Notes: a model not told the origin generated them from the sequence alone. A stretch of 59,426 nt of DNA from an uncultured Porphyromonadaceae bacterium (GCA_900544305.1 UQUV01000016.1:1-59426); one strand, 5' to 3'. Positions 46,361 through 56,523 are shown, numbered from the stretch's first letter. Translations and numbers: made by a program.

Positions 46361-47665
46361 TTAATTGTTTCCACCGGCGTCAGGCAGCGACTTTGTTGTC
46401 TTTGCCCCCAACTCTTTAATTTTCTCAACCCGGGAAATCAGATTGCCTTTCCCCTCACTCAACTTATTAAAAGCCTGGTCGTACACCGCTTTAGTACGTT
46501 CAAGATTGGTTCCAACATTCTTCAAATCTTCCACCAATCCGACAAACTTATCATACAGTTTTCCACTTTCCTCTGCTATCGTCAACGCATTTTTTGTCTG
46601 CCTGTCACGTGTCCACAACTGGGCTATCAAGCGTAACGTTGATATAACATGAGCCGGACTGATAATCACCACACGTTTGTCATAAGCCTCTTGCCACAAA
46701 TTCTTATCAAGTGACATCGCTACCATGTAGGCCTGCTCATTCGGGATAAACATCAGTACAAAATCCATCCGGTTTTGCGGAGAGACACCTACATAATCCT
46801 GATAACTCTTGCACTGCAATTCTTTCAAGTGCGCACGAACCGACTGCACATGAGCCTTACCATATCGGGCTCTTTCCTCTTCTGTTTCTGCGTTGACAAA
46901 CCCGGTATATGCAGTCAATGACACCTTTGAGTCAATCACCACATATTTCTTATCCGGCATACAAACAACGACGTCCGGCCGCAGCCCATTGCCACTCTCC
47001 GAAACGAGAGTTTCCCCATTGACATTCTTCGCCGGCTGCACAAAGTAATTCTCGTCCTTGATAAGTCCCGATTTTTCAAGAATTGATTCCAAAATCATTT
47101 CTCCCCAATCACCCTGAACTTTAGAATTACCACGCAAAGCCTCTGTCAGTTCTCGAGCTTCCTTACCGATGGAATAATTCAAATCCATCAGTTCTTTTAT
47201 ATGTCCTTTCAACGAATGACGTTCCTTTGCTTCTTCCGTATAATTGTTGATTATCGTCTGCTTGAAATCGTGGATATTTTCTTTCAAAGGCTTCAAAATT
47301 TCATCCAAACGATTTTCACTGGATTCCCGAAACTGTTTGGATTCGGTAGCAAAAATCTCGTTCGCCAACAAGCGGAACTGCATTTCCGTTTCTTTCTTCA
47401 TCTTGTCCTTTTCCACCTCAATGAAAGACAGACGCTCCGACAACCGAGCGTTTTCCACCGACAAGGCACTGTTTTCTTTCTGCAAGGAAGCTATCGCTTC
47501 CTCATTCCTATTATTCAAGCCACGTAGTTGTTCGACATTCTTCAACCCGTCTTCCGCCTCGTACTTCACACGCGACAATTCCCGACGTGCGGCATTCAAT
47601 TTCCCAACCAATATAAAAACGGCCACCACAGCCGCCGCTATCATACACAGTAATGCTGTTTCCAT
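46361..47665 (-). CDS. rmuC: DNA recombination protein RmuC
   Basis: RmuC-family proteins limit DNA inversions and are thought to have a nuclease-like fold. The 434-residue protein has one N-terminal TM segment (METALLCMIAAAVVAVFILVG), a long coiled coil (about 28-110) and the RmuC domain with QGDWGEMILESILEKSGL, RPDVVVCMPDKKYVVIDSKVSLTAY, DFVLMFIPNEQAYM and VVIISPAHVI. I chose the ATG at 47665; the frame also opens at 47704, but that adds a polar segment before the membrane anchor that does not fit the family. It is a single-gene unit. Confidence 0.92.
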   Translation of the reverse strand: METALLCMIAAAVVAVFILVGKLNAARRELSRVKYEAEDGLKNVEQLRGLNNRNEEAIASLQKENSALSVENARLSERLSFIEVEKDKMKKETEMQFRLLANEIFATESKQFRESSENRLDEILKPLKENIHDFKQTIINNYTEEAKERHSLKGHIKELMDLNYSIGKEARELTEALRGNSKVQGDWGEMILESILEKSGLIKDENYFVQPAKNVNGETLVSESGNGLRPDVVVCMPDKKYVVIDSKVSLTAYTGFVNAETEEERARYGKAHVQSVRAHLKELQCKSYQDYVGVSPQNRMDFVLMFIPNEQAYMVAMSLDKNLWQEAYDKRVVIISPAHVISTLRLIAQLWTRDRQTKNALTIAEESGKLYDKFVGLVEDLKNVGTNLERTKAVYDQAFNKLSEGKGNLISRVEKIKELGAKTTKSLPDAGGNN

Positions 47666-47746
47666 TTGTTTTTTATTTGTAAAATTACAATATAACACAG
47701 ACATAAAAAATACTTGATTCTTTTATATAACATTATTTCAAGAAAT

Positions 47747-47777
47747 TTTCTACTTGGAGGATTATGCACTAAATTTG
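47747..47777 (+). promoter_or_regulatory. Probable promoter of the DUF695-like gene
   Basis: TTTC (47747-47750), 19 nt, then TAAATTTG (47770-47777): one mismatch from the full TTTG-N19-TAnnTTTG pattern, 24 nt before the ATG. Confidence 0.65.
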
Positions 47778-47801
47778 TAACAAAACTAAAAAATTCGAAC
47801 T

Positions 47802-48251
47802 ATGGCAAAACTAAAAATCGGAAATGAGTGGTGGACTTCCCCAACAGAGAGCGAAACAGGTGCTTTAATTATGGTGACCGGCCGTCAGGGAGTTGAACCG
47901 GTAATTGCAACCGAGAAATATAATGACCGGATTGAAATCACCTGGAAATATACCCCAGACAAGAACGGAATGCCGGATTTCAAAACTTCCTCTTTGATGG
48001 AACAGGTTACTGACGCACTCAATAATGCTTTTGCCAAAGATTCGGCTGCCGTCATGACAGGAATATACACTGGCGACGGTGAAAGAAACTGGGTGTTCTA
48101 CACACTCAATCCTAAAAAATTCCAATACATGCTGAATGATGCATTAAAAGATTTCGAACTTCTCCCTATCACACTTTACGCCGAAAAAGATCCGGAATGG
48201 AACGAATACCGGGAAATGAAAGACTTGTCGGAAGTTTTTAGCGATGATTAA
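47802..48251 (+). CDS. DUF695-like hypothetical protein
   Basis: This 149-residue cytosolic protein has no signal peptide or TM segment. The EWWTSPTESETGALIMVTGR start, the RIEITWKYTP strand and the RNWVFYTLNPKKFQYMLNDAL segment resemble DUF695-type proteins, whose function is unknown. It has its own near-consensus promoter and is followed by a 210-nt gap before htrA. The family call is from the WxFY pattern and is tentative; coding status is secure from composition and promoter position. Confidence 0.7.
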   Translation: MAKLKIGNEWWTSPTESETGALIMVTGRQGVEPVIATEKYNDRIEITWKYTPDKNGMPDFKTSSLMEQVTDALNNAFAKDSAAVMTGIYTGDGERNWVFYTLNPKKFQYMLNDALKDFELLPITLYAEKDPEWNEYREMKDLSEVFSDD

Positions 48252-48400
48252 ACCTTTTTTAAACTCCAAATTATTCCATATTATATTTTTTTGTTACAAA
48301 ACTTCACAAATCGGACATTAAAGAGCCTTTCCCAATTAAAATATCTTAAAAGTAAGAATCAAACTTGCTTATCTAAATTTTTTTGATGTATATTAGAACC

Positions 48401-48420
48401 GTTAAATCGTTAAATTTAAC
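48401..48420. repeat. AT-rich direct repeat and 12-bp palindrome upstream of htrA
   Basis: GTTAAAT at 48401-48407 is followed at once by the perfect palindrome GTTAAATTTAAC (48409-48420), about 40 nt before the htrA ATG. It could be a regulator site. The rest of the 210-nt gap (48252-48461) is AT-rich with no clear TAnnTTTG element next to htrA. Confidence 0.4.
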
Positions 48421-48461
48421 AGTTAGAAATATTAATAAGAAGTTTATTTAACATTTTTGAT

Positions 48462-49976
48462 ATGAAAACGCCTAAGAAAAAAACAATACTCATTGCAGCT
48501 GCCGCTGTTGTAGTATTGGCTGCCACGCCCGCATTGTGGGCAACTGTCGAACGACAGGCAGAAAACAGGGAAAATGATGCACAAATTGAACAAGACGGTT
48601 TTATCCGTACTGCTGCCAGTTCATCTCTAACGGCAGCTCCTGCTGATTTCACCAAAGCAGCAGAGAGCACTATCAACTGCGTTGTCAGCATTAAAAGTTT
48701 TGCAACGCCACGCCAAAACAGAATGTCAGGATTCAATGATCCGTTCTTTGAATTCTTTTTTGGTCCTGGATATGGAAATCGCCAGCCTCAGAAAGAAGCA
48801 GAACCACAACAACTGGGTTTGGGTTCTGGCGTAATCATCAGCGATGACGGTTATATCGTTACAAACAACCACGTTATCGAAGGTGCGGAAAAACTTGAAA
48901 TTACGCTTAACAACAATAAGACATATAATGCTACTGTTATCGGAACTGACCCGGCAACCGACCTGGCATTGCTGAAAATTGACGAAAAGGATCTTCCGGT
49001 CATTACTTTTGGAAATTCCGATGACCTGAAAGTCGGCGAATGGGTTCTTGCCGTAGGTAATCCATTTGGATTTACATCAACAGTAACTGCCGGTATTGTC
49101 AGCGCTAAAGCTCGAAGCATTTCCAGCTCTACCCACAGCCAGCAAATGGGAATCGACGCCTTTATTCAAACTGATGCAGCAGTAAACCCGGGTAATAGTG
49201 GTGGCGCATTGGTCAACACCCGCGGCGAACTGGTAGGTATCAACACAGCGATTTATTCCCAAACAGGAAACTATGCAGGTTACTCGTTTGCAATTCCTAC
49301 TTCCATCGTGAAGAAAATCATCACCGATATCCGTAAATATGGAACTGTACAGCGTGCTGTTTTAGGAATCTCTTTCACCGAGCTAACTCCGGAAATTGCG
49401 AAGAAAGAAGATATCACTGCGGTAAATGAAGGTATTTATGTCGCTTCAGTTGAAGACATGAGCGCAGCTAAAGAAGCCGGTATTCAGAAAGGCGATGTCA
49501 TTACAGCGATCAACGGCTCTAAAGCAAGAAACAGAGCTGAATTGCAGGAAATCATGAGCCGTCTTTCTCCGGGTGACAAGGCGACATTGACCGTAATTCG
49601 CGATAACAAAGAAATCAAGTTGGATGTCACAATGAGAAATGCCCAAGGCAATACAACCATCACCAAGAGTTCAGACTTCACAGCTTTGGGTTGTGCATTC
49701 AAACCGGTTTCCGACAAAGTCAAAGCCCAATTGCACATCAGCGGTGGTGTTCAAGTTGTCGGACTGAAAGACGGTAAGTTCAAATCAGCCGGCATCACTG
49801 AAGGATTTATCATCCTTGACATCAACAATGTTTCGGTGAAAACACAAAAGGACGTTGAAGCTATCTATAATGAAATTATGCGCGGCTCATCACCTAACAA
49901 AGTTATGTTTATCACCGGCGTTTACCCGACTGGCAAACGTGACTATATGGCTGTTCCTCTAACTGAAGAAGAATAA
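48462..49976 (+). CDS. Periplasmic Do/HtrA family serine protease
   Basis: HtrA (DegP/DegQ-like) proteases degrade or refold misfolded envelope proteins. The 504-residue protein has an N-terminal signal or anchor segment (about 8-28). A trypsin-like domain has its triad at H137 (TNNHVIEG), D167 (ATDLALLKI) and S246 (NPGNSGGAL). Two PDZ domains follow (about 285-380 and 405-500). It stands alone with a long AT-rich upstream region that lacks an obvious housekeeping promoter, which would fit stress control. A bidirectional terminator region follows. Confidence 0.94.
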   Translation: MKTPKKKTILIAAAAVVVLAATPALWATVERQAENRENDAQIEQDGFIRTAASSSLTAAPADFTKAAESTINCVVSIKSFATPRQNRMSGFNDPFFEFFFGPGYGNRQPQKEAEPQQLGLGSGVIISDDGYIVTNNHVIEGAEKLEITLNNNKTYNATVIGTDPATDLALLKIDEKDLPVITFGNSDDLKVGEWVLAVGNPFGFTSTVTAGIVSAKARSISSSTHSQQMGIDAFIQTDAAVNPGNSGGALVNTRGELVGINTAIYSQTGNYAGYSFAIPTSIVKKIITDIRKYGTVQRAVLGISFTELTPEIAKKEDITAVNEGIYVASVEDMSAAKEAGIQKGDVITAINGSKARNRAELQEIMSRLSPGDKATLTVIRDNKEIKLDVTMRNAQGNTTITKSSDFTALGCAFKPVSDKVKAQLHISGGVQVVGLKDGKFKSAGITEGFIILDINNVSVKTQKDVEAIYNEIMRGSSPNKVMFITGVYPTGKRDYMAVPLTEEE

Positions 49977-49995
49977 TACGCCATTTCAAAATACA

Positions 49996-50037
49996 AGGAC
50001 CTTTAAAGTTCTACCCGAATTTTAAAGGTCCTTTTTT
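49996..50037 (+). terminator. Intrinsic terminator of htrA
   Basis: 12-bp perfect stem (AGGACCTTTAAA at 49996-50007, TTTAAAGGTCCT at 50021-50032) followed by a T-run. Confidence 0.92.
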
Positions 50038-50060
50038 TATTCCTTATATATGATTAAAGA

Positions 50061-50092
50061 GAATGGGCAACCCTTAATTGAGCTGCCCATTC
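50061..50092 (-). terminator. Probable terminator of malQ
   Basis: 9-bp perfect stem (GAATGGGCA at 50061-50069, TGCCCATTC at 50084-50092), 26 nt beyond the malQ stop. The minus-strand exit is T-rich but not a pure T-run. Confidence 0.7.
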
Positions 50093-50117
50093 TTCATATA
50101 GCTTCCAACGATATTAA

Positions 50118-52793
50118 TTAACGTCCGCTGTTAGTTATCTTAGATTCCACAATCTTATTGAAATTAACCTGCTTCATCAAATCTTCCACAGTCATATGCA
50201 TACGATATCTCCAATAGTGACGGGAAATAGCCGGAATATTTATTTGTTCATCCTTCGGATTCGTTCTGCGCAATCCGCCGTCAATCGACACCCAATCCTG
50301 CCACGGCAAAATGGACAACATAGCCGGTGATTCCATATGCTGGCTAATCATAATGTCACAAATCCAAGGTTCAGCAAAATATGGGGCTTCTCCAGTTTGC
50401 CCGAGCATCTGATTAAAGAACCGCTGCGTCTTGTCGTGATTTTCTTCCCACCATTGACGAATGCCGCCCATATCATGAGTTGAAGTGGTACAAACAGAAA
50501 GATACGGATACTGATAAGGATTTCCAAACTCAACACGCGGGTCTTTCGGCATTCTCTGGATTTCCAAAGAAAGAATCTGCAACTGGTTCATCACAGCCGG
50601 AACGCAATCAGGAATCATTCCCAAATCCTCGCCACAGACAAGCATATCGGTAGAGTTGACAAGTGCCGGCAATTTCATCATCGCCTTTCCATACCAGAAG
50701 TCATTGTGTCGATGATAGAAGAAATCATTGTACATCCGGTCAAAGCACCAGCGTTCGTAATCGTTGAGCGAACGGTAAACATAGGTAAATTGAGCGGAAA
50801 TTCGCGGATGATATTTTCCTTTCTGTTCTGGATCTTCAATGAACAGCACCTCGTCAATCAAACCAAGCAGAGCATCTTCAATACGCTTGTTTTTGTCGTT
50901 CTTTTCTCTATCCTTACAATAGGCTACGACCTTAGCCTGAGTATCAACAAAGTCTTTCAAATGATAACGTCCATAACCGGCATCATTCAGGAACTCACGT
51001 TTAACCTCGTCTGTATACTCTCCAAAGAAATCATACAAGAAATAATCCATGATATAAGGACGAGTCTGTAAATCGACATCAATCCAGAAATCATAATTAT
51101 ATCTCATTTCATCCGGAGTATATGGCAGTGCCGGGTTGAATGTTCCCAACAATCCGTGAACAGCATCCTGAGGAATTTGCCAAATGCGGAAGAATCCCAG
51201 AATATGGTCGATACGATACAAGTCAAAATATTCCGCCATTTTACGCATACGGTTTTTCCACCATTGGAATCCGTCCTTCTGCATTTCTTCCCAATTGTAT
51301 GTCGGGAATCCCCAATTTTGTCCCAACACAGAAAAATCATCAGGTGGTGCACCTGCCTGACAATCCATATTGAACAAATCAGGATCTACCCATGCATCTG
51401 CGCTGGTACGGCTTATGCCAATTGGAATATCACCCTTCAAAACAACATTATGTTCATGTGCATAGTTTCGTGCATCACGAAGCTGTTTGTCCAAATGATA
51501 CTGAACAAAATTATTGATATCTATTTCAGTTTTATTTTCTTCAATCAGTTTGTCAATCTTCTCGGCATCATAAACTGAATATTCCTGCCACTGAGAGAAA
51601 TCCGGAGTATTGAATTTATCACGAAGCACACAGAATGCTGAATATGATTTCAACCAGTATTCATTGCGGGATACGAAATCCTGATATTCTGTGCTCTTCA
51701 ATGTTTCTTCTCCAACTTCCGCAAACAATTCACGTATATATTGGCGTTTGCCGGCATTAACACGTTCATAATCGACTTCCGGCAAAGCGTTCAATTCGCG
51801 CGCCAAACCATCATAATATTCCTGACGGGCTGGATCTTTCAAAACACCGACAGCCTTCAGATTTAAGAACATCGGATGAAGAGCAAATGTCGAATTCGCG
51901 TTATAAGGATAAGAATCAGTCCATGTATGCGTCATCGTGGTGTCGTTGATTGGCAGAATTTGAAGCACTCTCTGTCCGGTGAGCGCCAACCAATCGACCA
52001 TCTTCTTGATGCCAACAAAATCACCTACACCGAAATCCTCTTCTGTACGGATTGAGAATACCGGGATAGCTGTACCGGCACCTTTCCACAGTTGGGAGCC
52101 GTCGCAAAAACGCAATCCGGCAACTGTAACAGCCACCGTCTTATTCTTTTGAGACTTAAGGTTTAATACACGGTTATTACAGTTTTCCCAAACGACAGCA
52201 CCTGTCTGCTTGTTTTTCTTGATAAACTTATATTCCAATGGAAATTCCAGACCTGCTAAAGGAAGGACGATTTGCCATTCCGGATATGTAGCATCACTTA
52301 GTTCCAATGCTTTTTCCGCAGCCCAATCGCCAAGCACCTTTCCATTACCGACTAAAAACAAAGCTTCTTCAGAACGCACCGTCGGTGCAAAAACTCTGAT
52401 TTGCAAACTTTCCGTCGAAATTTCAGGCTCCTGCTGTCTCTCTTCTCTACGGAAAACAGCATCTGTAAACATTGATGAATAAAAAGACTTGTCCATCGGC
52501 TGATCCTGCCAACGGTCGAAAATTTCATATGTACGAATCTTCTTGCCTGCCTTAAACCAGTGAGGCTTTCCCCACTCTCTACGAACATAGCCAGAATCGG
52601 ATTTAACAACGTAAGAATAAGTAAAATCTTTGACAGAGCTTCCTATTTCTATTGAAGCCGACCACGAGCCGTTATCATAAGACAATCGCAACGCATTGTC
52701 CAAATTGTTATTTCCAAGCTCGTTAATGTCGCCGACTAAAAATACCGACTCGCCCCATGTCGTATTATAGTCGATATGAAAAGTTAGTTTCAT
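50118..52793 (-). CDS. malQ: 4-alpha-glucanotransferase with N-terminal CBM20 modules
   Basis: MalQ transfers maltosyl or longer alpha-1,4-glucan segments between chains, in starch, maltodextrin or glycogen metabolism. Of the 891 residues, the first 230 or so form two starch-binding CBM20-like modules (the second begins near LQIRVFAPTVRSEEALFLVGNG). A GH77 catalytic domain follows. Visible catalytic regions are FDLYRIDHILGFFRIW (nucleophile Asp), MLVCGEDLGMIPD (acid/base Glu) and CTTSTHDMGGIRQW (third Asp). There is no signal peptide, so it is cytosolic. It is a single-gene unit with its own terminator; this long form is common in Bacteroidota. Confidence 0.93.
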   Translation of the reverse strand: MKLTFHIDYNTTWGESVFLVGDINELGNNNLDNALRLSYDNGSWSASIEIGSSVKDFTYSYVVKSDSGYVRREWGKPHWFKAGKKIRTYEIFDRWQDQPMDKSFYSSMFTDAVFRREERQQEPEISTESLQIRVFAPTVRSEEALFLVGNGKVLGDWAAEKALELSDATYPEWQIVLPLAGLEFPLEYKFIKKNKQTGAVVWENCNNRVLNLKSQKNKTVAVTVAGLRFCDGSQLWKGAGTAIPVFSIRTEEDFGVGDFVGIKKMVDWLALTGQRVLQILPINDTTMTHTWTDSYPYNANSTFALHPMFLNLKAVGVLKDPARQEYYDGLARELNALPEVDYERVNAGKRQYIRELFAEVGEETLKSTEYQDFVSRNEYWLKSYSAFCVLRDKFNTPDFSQWQEYSVYDAEKIDKLIEENKTEIDINNFVQYHLDKQLRDARNYAHEHNVVLKGDIPIGISRTSADAWVDPDLFNMDCQAGAPPDDFSVLGQNWGFPTYNWEEMQKDGFQWWKNRMRKMAEYFDLYRIDHILGFFRIWQIPQDAVHGLLGTFNPALPYTPDEMRYNYDFWIDVDLQTRPYIMDYFLYDFFGEYTDEVKREFLNDAGYGRYHLKDFVDTQAKVVAYCKDREKNDKNKRIEDALLGLIDEVLFIEDPEQKGKYHPRISAQFTYVYRSLNDYERWCFDRMYNDFFYHRHNDFWYGKAMMKLPALVNSTDMLVCGEDLGMIPDCVPAVMNQLQILSLEIQRMPKDPRVEFGNPYQYPYLSVCTTSTHDMGGIRQWWEENHDKTQRFFNQMLGQTGEAPYFAEPWICDIMISQHMESPAMLSILPWQDWVSIDGGLRRTNPKDEQINIPAISRHYWRYRMHMTVEDLMKQVNFNKIVESKITNSGR

Positions 52794-52865
52794 TTGGATT
52801 ATAATTTTAGGTTATTATTCAGTGAATCAATTTTATGGCATAAAATTACACATTTCTAACGAAAA

Positions 52866-52904
52866 ACACACAGACAAAACAAAAAACTTGCTTTATCTGT
52901 GTGT
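52866..52904 (-). terminator. Intrinsic terminator of the ribonucleotide reductase gene
   Basis: ACACACAGA (52866-52874) pairs with TCTGTGTGT (52896-52904), with partial extra pairing inside. The minus-strand exit is TTTTT. Confidence 0.75.
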
Positions 52905-52929
52905 CTTTTTTATACTGAAGTTTTATATT

Positions 52930-55476
52930 CTAACCGCATCTTGAAGTTCCGCAGGAAGTACAGATCAGACAACCTTCCTGGTAAACCAATGTTTCCTGTC
53001 CACAATGAGGACACTTTTGACCGCTTGCTTGAGTACCGTTCGGCAGATATTTCTTTAATGCACGTTCGACGCCCATCTTCCAAGTATTGATAGACTCACT
53101 GTTCAACTCCAAGCTATTGACAAGTTTGATAACTTTATCGATAGGCATACCGTAGCGCAATACACCGGAAATCAACTTAGCGTAATTCCAATATTCGGGA
53201 TTGAACTTGTCTGACAGTCCTTCAATCGTTGTCTTATAACCGCGTTTGTTAATAAACTGGAAGTCATAACGCTTATTGCCCAATTCATCAATTGCCTTGA
53301 TGATTTTTCCCTTGGATACAGACTTCGGACAGAAAATACCGTCATCATCATCAGCCAAACCAGTGAAAATTTCATACGGTTTGCCATTCACCAGACCAAT
53401 AAATGCAATCCATTTTTCCTTGTTATTTTGGAAACGAACCACATCTGCTTCCAATTCGATAGGACGTTTCAGCACGTTGTGCTCTTCAACGGCAATGACT
53501 TCCTTTTCTTTCTCCTTCTTCTTTTCCTTTTGTGTTGCAACAAGGACACCGGAACGTGAACCGTCACGATATACGGTACAGCCTTTACAACCAACCTTCC
53601 ATGCCTGGAGATATAAGTCATTAATCAAATCTTCCGAAACATCCGACGGCAAATTGATTGTCACACTGATTGAATGGTCAACCCATTTTTGAATACGTCC
53701 CTGCATATTCACTTTCTCCAACCAGTTGATATCGTTAGATGTTGCCTTATAATACGGTGACCGCTTGATAAGTTCGTCTATTTCTTCTTGTGAATAATCT
53801 TGTTTTACCTGAATGCCGTTGATTTGCATCCATGTGATAAATTTATGGTGATAAACCACATATTCTTCAAAAGCATCCCCGTTTTCATCTACAAAATCAA
53901 TACGAACGCTCGGGTCATTCGGATTAACTTTTCTTCTACGTTTGTAAACAGGCAGGAAAACAGGTTCAATACCCGAAGTAGTTTGAGTCATCAAACTGGT
54001 TGTACCGGTTGGAGCAATTGTCAAGCAAGCGATATTGCGTCGACCGTATTTTACCATATCTTCATATAACTTCGGATCGGCTTCTTTCAAACGGTTGATA
54101 AACGGATTGTTTTTCTCACGTTCTGCATCAAACACTTCAAAAGCCCCACGCTCTTTTGCCATATTGACAGATGAGCCGTAAGCAGCTAAAGCAAGCGTCT
54201 TATGCACTTCGACTGAGAAATCAGTAGCTTCAACTGTACCGTAACGGAGTCCCATGGCGGCAATCATATCACCTTCACCAGTTGTGCCGACACCCGTACG
54301 ACGTCCCTGAAGCGTTTTGCGGCGAATCTTATTCCACAAATTCAGTTCTGTAGTCTTGACCTCAAGTGTTTCAGGGTCAGATTCGATTTTTGCCAATATC
54401 CGATCAATTTTCTCCATTTCCAAATCAATGATGTCATCCATCATTCTTTGGGCTGCAGCAACATGTTTGCGGAACAAATCATAATCGAAATAGGCATCCT
54501 TCGTGAACGGATTAACAACAAATGAATACAGATTGATGGCAATCAAACGGCAGCTGTCATACGGACATAACGGGATTTCGCCACATGGATTAGTCGAAAT
54601 AGTCTTAAAACCCAAATCAGCATAGCAATCAGGTACCGATTCACGTGTAATGGTATCCCAGAACAGAACACCTGGCTCTGCGCTCTGCCATGCGTTATGC
54701 ACAATCTTACGCCAAAGAGCTACCGCATCTATAGTCTTCTTGTATTTCGGTTCTTCTGAATCTATTGGATAAGTCTGAGTATATTCCGACTGAGCTTCCA
54801 CAGCCTTCATGAATTCATCGTCTATCCGGACTGACACATTTGCTCCAGTCACCTTGCCTTCCGTCATCTTTGCATCAATGAACGCCTCACTGTCCGGATG
54901 CTTAATGCTGACTGACAACATCAATGCACCGCGACGACCATCTTGAGCAACCTCACGAGTCGAATTGGAGTAACGTTCCATGAATGGCACAAGACCAGTA
55001 GATGTCAATGCCGAATTTTTTACCGGAGAACCTTTCGGGCGGATATGTGACAAGTCATGCCCAACACCACCACGACGCTTCATCAGTTGAACTTGTTCTT
55101 CATCTATCTTAATGATGCCTCCATAAGAATCCGGAGTTCCATCCAAACCTATCACAAAACAGTTGGACAACGAGCCTACCTGATAATTGTTGCCAATACC
55201 AGCCATAGGACTACCTTGCGGAATTATATACTTGAAATCTTTAATCAAATCAAAAATTTCATCTTCCGACATAGGATTGTTGTATTTGCTTTCAATCCGC
55301 GCCAATTCTTTCGCCAAACGACGATGCATGTCGTTCGGTGTCTTTTCGTAAATATTGCCAAAGGAATCTTTCAATGCATACTTATTGACCCAAACCCTTG
55401 CAGCCAATTCATCCCCCCGGAAATATTCGCAGGAAGCATTAAATGCCTCCTCGTAACTATAAATATTTTGTTCCAC
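52930..55476 (-). CDS. nrdJ: Adenosylcobalamin-dependent (class II) ribonucleotide reductase
   Basis: The enzyme reduces ribonucleotides to deoxyribonucleotides by a B12-derived radical, with or without oxygen. The 848-residue protein has the N-x-C-x-E catalytic motif in TNPCGEIPL, an early redox Cys in LSNCFVIGLDGT, and ACLTIAPTGTTSLM with its phosphate-binding turn. It ends in a zinc-ribbon-like tail (CPHCGQETLVYQEGCLICTSCGTSRCG spread over the last 30 or so residues) that also carries C-terminal shuttle cysteines. It is a single-gene unit. I looked for a cobalamin riboswitch in the 276-nt gap upstream and saw none. Confidence 0.94.
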   Translation of the reverse strand: MEQNIYSYEEAFNASCEYFRGDELAARVWVNKYALKDSFGNIYEKTPNDMHRRLAKELARIESKYNNPMSEDEIFDLIKDFKYIIPQGSPMAGIGNNYQVGSLSNCFVIGLDGTPDSYGGIIKIDEEQVQLMKRRGGVGHDLSHIRPKGSPVKNSALTSTGLVPFMERYSNSTREVAQDGRRGALMLSVSIKHPDSEAFIDAKMTEGKVTGANVSVRIDDEFMKAVEAQSEYTQTYPIDSEEPKYKKTIDAVALWRKIVHNAWQSAEPGVLFWDTITRESVPDCYADLGFKTISTNPCGEIPLCPYDSCRLIAINLYSFVVNPFTKDAYFDYDLFRKHVAAAQRMMDDIIDLEMEKIDRILAKIESDPETLEVKTTELNLWNKIRRKTLQGRRTGVGTTGEGDMIAAMGLRYGTVEATDFSVEVHKTLALAAYGSSVNMAKERGAFEVFDAEREKNNPFINRLKEADPKLYEDMVKYGRRNIACLTIAPTGTTSLMTQTTSGIEPVFLPVYKRRRKVNPNDPSVRIDFVDENGDAFEEYVVYHHKFITWMQINGIQVKQDYSQEEIDELIKRSPYYKATSNDINWLEKVNMQGRIQKWVDHSISVTINLPSDVSEDLINDLYLQAWKVGCKGCTVYRDGSRSGVLVATQKEKKKEKEKEVIAVEEHNVLKRPIELEADVVRFQNNKEKWIAFIGLVNGKPYEIFTGLADDDDGIFCPKSVSKGKIIKAIDELGNKRYDFQFINKRGYKTTIEGLSDKFNPEYWNYAKLISGVLRYGMPIDKVIKLVNSLELNSESINTWKMGVERALKKYLPNGTQASGQKCPHCGQETLVYQEGCLICTSCGTSRCG

Positions 55477-55723
55477 TATATTATGTATTTTGAAGGATTG
55501 TTTATCGTTTTTGCAAAGATTGCAAAAAAATATTTACCGTCAAAATATATAACAATTATTTTTCAAATTATTTCAAAGTTTTCCATTTTAAAACGCAAAA
55601 CCATTAATTATCAACACATTACAAAATAAAGCAGAGACAAAAGTTGTCCAATTATGAAAACATAACAAGCTATAGATGACTATCTTACGCAAAACCGCCG
55701 CTATGTCTTATTGATAAAATTAT

Positions 55724-55731
55724 TATATTTG
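55724..55731 (+). promoter_or_regulatory. Probable promoter of the nitroreductase gene
   Basis: TATATTTG matches TAnnTTTG, 21 nt before the ATG. The rest of the 276-nt gap (55477-55752) is AT-rich and holds no gene or riboswitch that I can see. Confidence 0.5.
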
Positions 55732-55752
55732 TATATCTAAAAAAACAACTAT

Positions 55753-56523
55753 ATGAACACAAACAGCAACTATTTCAAAAACCGTAAAACTATACGCAAA
55801 TACCAAGACAAACCTGTTGACGAGACATTGATATACGACCTCCTCTCACTGTCTATGGAAGCTCCGACTACAGGCGGCATGCAACTATATAGCGCAATCG
55901 TCAGCACAGACAAAGCCATAATCGAGAAACTGGCTCCATGCCACTTCAATCAACCGGCCATAAAGAATGCGCCAATGGTCATTACCTTTTGCGCCGACTT
56001 CAACCGTTTCGTTAAATGGTGTGATTTGAGCAATGCAAAACATGGCTACGACAATTTCCAATCGTTCGTTTCTGCGTTGTTGGATGTAACTATTTTCGCA
56101 CAGCAATTCAACACAATCGCCGAAATGAACGGATTAGGCTGTTGCTATCTCGGCACGACAACCTACAATGCTCCCGATATTGCCTCCGTATTGAATCTTC
56201 CGAAATTAGTAGTTCCAGTCACCACTTTAACCGTAGGCTATCCTGATGACGACAGTGTAAAGGCTGAGCGGCTACCCCTCCGTGGAATTGTTCACAAAAA
56301 CATATACACAGACTATTCCGCAGAGCAAATCAAAGAAATCCACGCCGAAAAAGAATCCTTGGATATCAACAAAAAATATGTCGCTGAAAACGGGAAAGAG
56401 AATCTCGCCCAAGTTTTCACCGACGTCAGATATACAAAAGAAAACAACGAGCTGTTTTCTGAAATTTTCTACAAATTTATAGAAGAGCAGGGATTTCATT
56501 TCCCCACCCTTCATAAAGATTAA
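55753..56523 (+). CDS. Nitroreductase family protein (NfsA-like)
   Basis: This 256-residue protein is a flavin-dependent NAD(P)H oxidoreductase of the nitroreductase fold. The start NRKTIRKYQDKPVDETLI carries the FMN phosphate-binding Arg pattern. Next come the MEAPTTGGMQLYSAIV segment and the FMN-binding NGLGCCYLGTTTYNAP region, followed by VPVTTLTVGYPDDDS. The length and C-terminal extension suggest the NfsA/Frp group. Its stop overlaps the stop of the convergent CBM9-like gene, with no terminator between them. The physiological substrate is unknown. Confidence 0.85.
   Translation: MNTNSNYFKNRKTIRKYQDKPVDETLIYDLLSLSMEAPTTGGMQLYSAIVSTDKAIIEKLAPCHFNQPAIKNAPMVITFCADFNRFVKWCDLSNAKHGYDNFQSFVSALLDVTIFAQQFNTIAEMNGLGCCYLGTTTYNAPDIASVLNLPKLVVPVTTLTVGYPDDDSVKAERLPLRGIVHKNIYTDYSAEQIKEIHAEKESLDINKKYVAENGKENLAQVFTDVRYTKENNELFSEIFYKFIEEQGFHFPTLHKD

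Noticed and set aside
55477..55752. Cobalamin riboswitch upstream of the B12-dependent ribonucleotide reductase
   Set aside because: The gap is AT-rich and I could not find a B12-box-like sequence or the expected helices.
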